A stretch of 64,000 bases of DNA, taken from assembly GCA_943788005.1 (NCBI GenBank), contig CALSOP010000002.1, forward strand, positions 186,001-250,000, in the 5' to 3' direction. The stretch's first letter is position 1. Every line of letters starts with the position of its first letter. This DNA comes from an uncultured Gammaproteobacteria bacterium (lineage in GTDB: Bacteria; Pseudomonadota; Gammaproteobacteria; Eutrophobiales; Eutrophobiaceae). The translations under genes and the position numbers were made by a program. A model generated the notes under the pieces. The model was not told the origin of the DNA. It ran no database searches and saw only the letters and a list, made by a program, of their open reading frames with translations. This document shows, one piece after another, positions 62,620 through 64,000 of the stretch.

Positions 62620-63200
62620 TTCGTACGTTTAAGAAAGTACTAATAATATTCCTCCCCCTCTGCGGCTTATGGTTCATAGGACAAGGTTCCTATATCCATG
62701 CCAAGGCGGTGGTCGCACAACTCCTCCTGGAGACAGCATGGACAGAAACGCTCGGTGGCAATAAGGAGGTGAAACCTTGGCCATGGTCAGATACCTGGCC
62801 CGTCGCTCGTCTAAGTGCACCCGCCCTTGGTATTAGTCGCATCGTCCTGGCCGGAGCCAGTGGTTCTTCACTGGCTTTCGGCCCAGGGCATCTTTTTGGT
62901 AGTACGCCGCCAGGCGAAAACGGCAATATTATTATCTCAGGACATCGAGACACTCATTTTTCTTTTCTGGAAAATATAAAGAAAGGCGATCATTTAGAAC
63001 TTCAATCAAATAAAAAAACGAGTGCTTATCAAGTCACCGATATACAGATTATCGATAAGACAAAAGTAGAAGCTATTCCTGTCGATTCAGAAAACAAATT
63101 GATTTTAATCACCTGTTATCCCTTTGACGCCATTCAATCAGGCGGACCATTACGTTACATGATTACCGCTAAATTCAAACATTCATTTATTCTTAGTTGA
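62616..63200 (+). CDS. Sortase, marine proteobacterial type
   Basis: The 194-residue transpeptidase has an N-terminal TM anchor (KKVLIIFLPLCGLWFIGQGS). The sortase fold shows the catalytic His in SGHRDTHFSF, Cys in LILITCYPF and Arg in GPLRYMITAKF. It should cut its target at the FPATA motif and join it to an acceptor that is not known in Gram-negative bacteria. It starts within the target gene (ATGA overlap), which implies equal expression of enzyme and substrate. It is the only sortase seen in the window. Confidence 0.95.
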   Translation: MIRTFKKVLIIFLPLCGLWFIGQGSYIHAKAVVAQLLLETAWTETLGGNKEVKPWPWSDTWPVARLSAPALGISRIVLAGASGSSLAFGPGHLFGSTPPGENGNIIISGHRDTHFSFLENIKKGDHLELQSNKKTSAYQVTDIQIIDKTKVEAIPVDSENKLILITCYPFDAIQSGGPLRYMITAKFKHSFILS

Positions 63201-63209
63201 GGAAATCTT

Positions 63210-64000
63210 ATGCACGCATTATTAAAATCAACCTGTGAAATTCCCGTACCTAAAGAACGTTCACTAAGATTAACCGAGCAGGTTAATCCCGTTTTAAGCA
63301 ACGAAGTACGACGACGCTTGCGCTATATGCACATGCAAAGTTTTGATCAGATACAAGGCGGTCTGTTATCGCCGATTAAATTTATTGATCGCGACAGCAC
63401 AGAATATTCTTTAGTTGTAGCTGCTGATCAGGACAAGAGTGAAGAACGTATGGCAATGACCACTTTAGATAATGCCTCTGCATTACTCGATCCCGTGTGG
63501 GGAGGCGTTTATCAATACTCTACACAGGGAAAATGGGATGTCCCTCACTATCGTAAAACCATGGCGGCTCAAGCAGGCCACCTCCGTTTGTATGCATTGG
63601 CCTACGCGCAAATGAAATTGAGTCAATACAACGATGTGTGTGATTCGATTCAATCGTATATAAAGAACTTTATGACTTCAGGTTCTGGTGCATTTTATTC
63701 GGGCCAATCCGATTGCATCGCTGGCATTAATCCAATGCTGTATTTTTCACTTAACAATACAAGTCGGAAAAAAATTGGCATACCAGAAGTCGATAAACGT
63801 ATACACACTAGAGAAAATGGTTGGATTATTGAGGCCTTGGCAACACATTTTGAATACTGTGACAATCAAAATAGTTTAACTATGGCCATTGAAGCTGCCA
63901 GTTGGATAAACCAGTATTGTCGTGATAAAGATAATGGTTATTTGACTAATACAACGAGCCAAACACCATTGTATCTGTCAGATACACTTTCGATGGCCAG
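63210..64000 (+). CDS. YyaL/DUF255-like (alpha/alpha)6 protein, partial (3' end outside window)
   Basis: An ATG with GAGGAAA lies 9 bp after the sortase stop, and the frame stays open for 263 codons to the window end. WGGVYQYSTQGKWDVPHYRK followed by TMAAQAGHLRLYALAYAQM is the conserved core of the YyaL/spermatogenesis-associated-20 proteins, where a thioredoxin domain precedes an (alpha/alpha)6 glycosidase-like barrel. Here the protein begins (MHALLKSTCEIPVPKE) without the thioredoxin part. Function is unknown in all such proteins. The spacing suggests that it belongs to the sortase operon. Only the N-terminal part is visible. Confidence 0.75.
   Translation, partial: MHALLKSTCEIPVPKERSLRLTEQVNPVLSNEVRRRLRYMHMQSFDQIQGGLLSPIKFIDRDSTEYSLVVAADQDKSEERMAMTTLDNASALLDPVWGGVYQYSTQGKWDVPHYRKTMAAQAGHLRLYALAYAQMKLSQYNDVCDSIQSYIKNFMTSGSGAFYSGQSDCIAGINPMLYFSLNNTSRKKIGIPEVDKRIHTRENGWIIEALATHFEYCDNQNSLTMAIEAASWINQYCRDKDNGYLTNTTSQTPLYLSDTLSMA

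Overview
The window reads as an AT-rich gammaproteobacterial chromosome. The strongest evidence is a conserved run of housekeeping genes: hrcA-grpE-dnaK-dnaJ, nadK, recN, fur, bamE, rnfH, ratA, smpB and ssrA. This is the enterobacterial grpE-nadK-recN-bamE-rnfH-ratA-smpB-ssrA order, opened at two points: an RND efflux pair plus fur between recN and bamE, and a Na+-symporter plus two giant Ser/Thr kinases between ratA and smpB. AceK, MltF, SrkA, YajQ, a Pseudomonas-type Fur and a complete proteobacterial dedicated sortase system agree with Gammaproteobacteria. A Fae homologue is compatible with, but does not prove, a methylotroph-related lineage. The order cannot be decided from the sequence.

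Layout. 1-4.1 kb: end of aceK, an orphan membrane sensor-like protein, dapB, a glutathione transferase and a TetR regulator separated by a palindrome-rich gap. 4.1-9.3 kb: heat-shock operon with a CIRCE operator before hrcA and a good sigma-32 promoter before dnaK; dnaJ is broken by one extra base. 9.3-25.5 kb: the housekeeping block with its two insertions, ending in tmRNA (tag ANEDNYALAA) and a strong terminator. 25.5-29.8 kb: an accessory segment downstream of tmRNA with unknown small genes, a candidate small RNA, a complete two-ORF IS3-type element with about 60-bp inverted repeats, and the tail of an M14/aspartoacylase-type gene cut off by that element. 29.9-48.4 kb: aldo-keto reductase, CBS protein, an AddAB-like nuclease-helicase pair, EgtD, endonuclease I, MltF, a Sel1-repeat protein, SrkA, an ABC exporter, ApbE, a DUF3301 protein, YajQ and a PHP phosphoesterase.

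48.6-55.5 kb is the least explained part. Two paralogous proteins, each with two cyclic-nucleotide-binding domains, a rhodanese domain and a long coiled coil, flank a Fae-like protein whose catalytic histidine position appears to be glutamate, an unrecognised exported protein and a 99-residue charged helical protein. The last gene has a near-perfect sigma-54 promoter. The 366-bp control region also carries a perfect TGTGA-N6-TCACA (CRP-type) palindrome and a further inverted repeat placed where an enhancer site would be.

56.5-64 kb holds the dedicated sortase system: histidine kinase with a CBM9-like sensor region, response regulator, OmpA-family protein, VIT/VWA target with an FPATA motif, the sortase itself, and directly behind it a partial YyaL-like (alpha/alpha)6 protein lacking the usual thioredoxin domain. 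No rRNA, ordinary tRNA or CRISPR array was seen.
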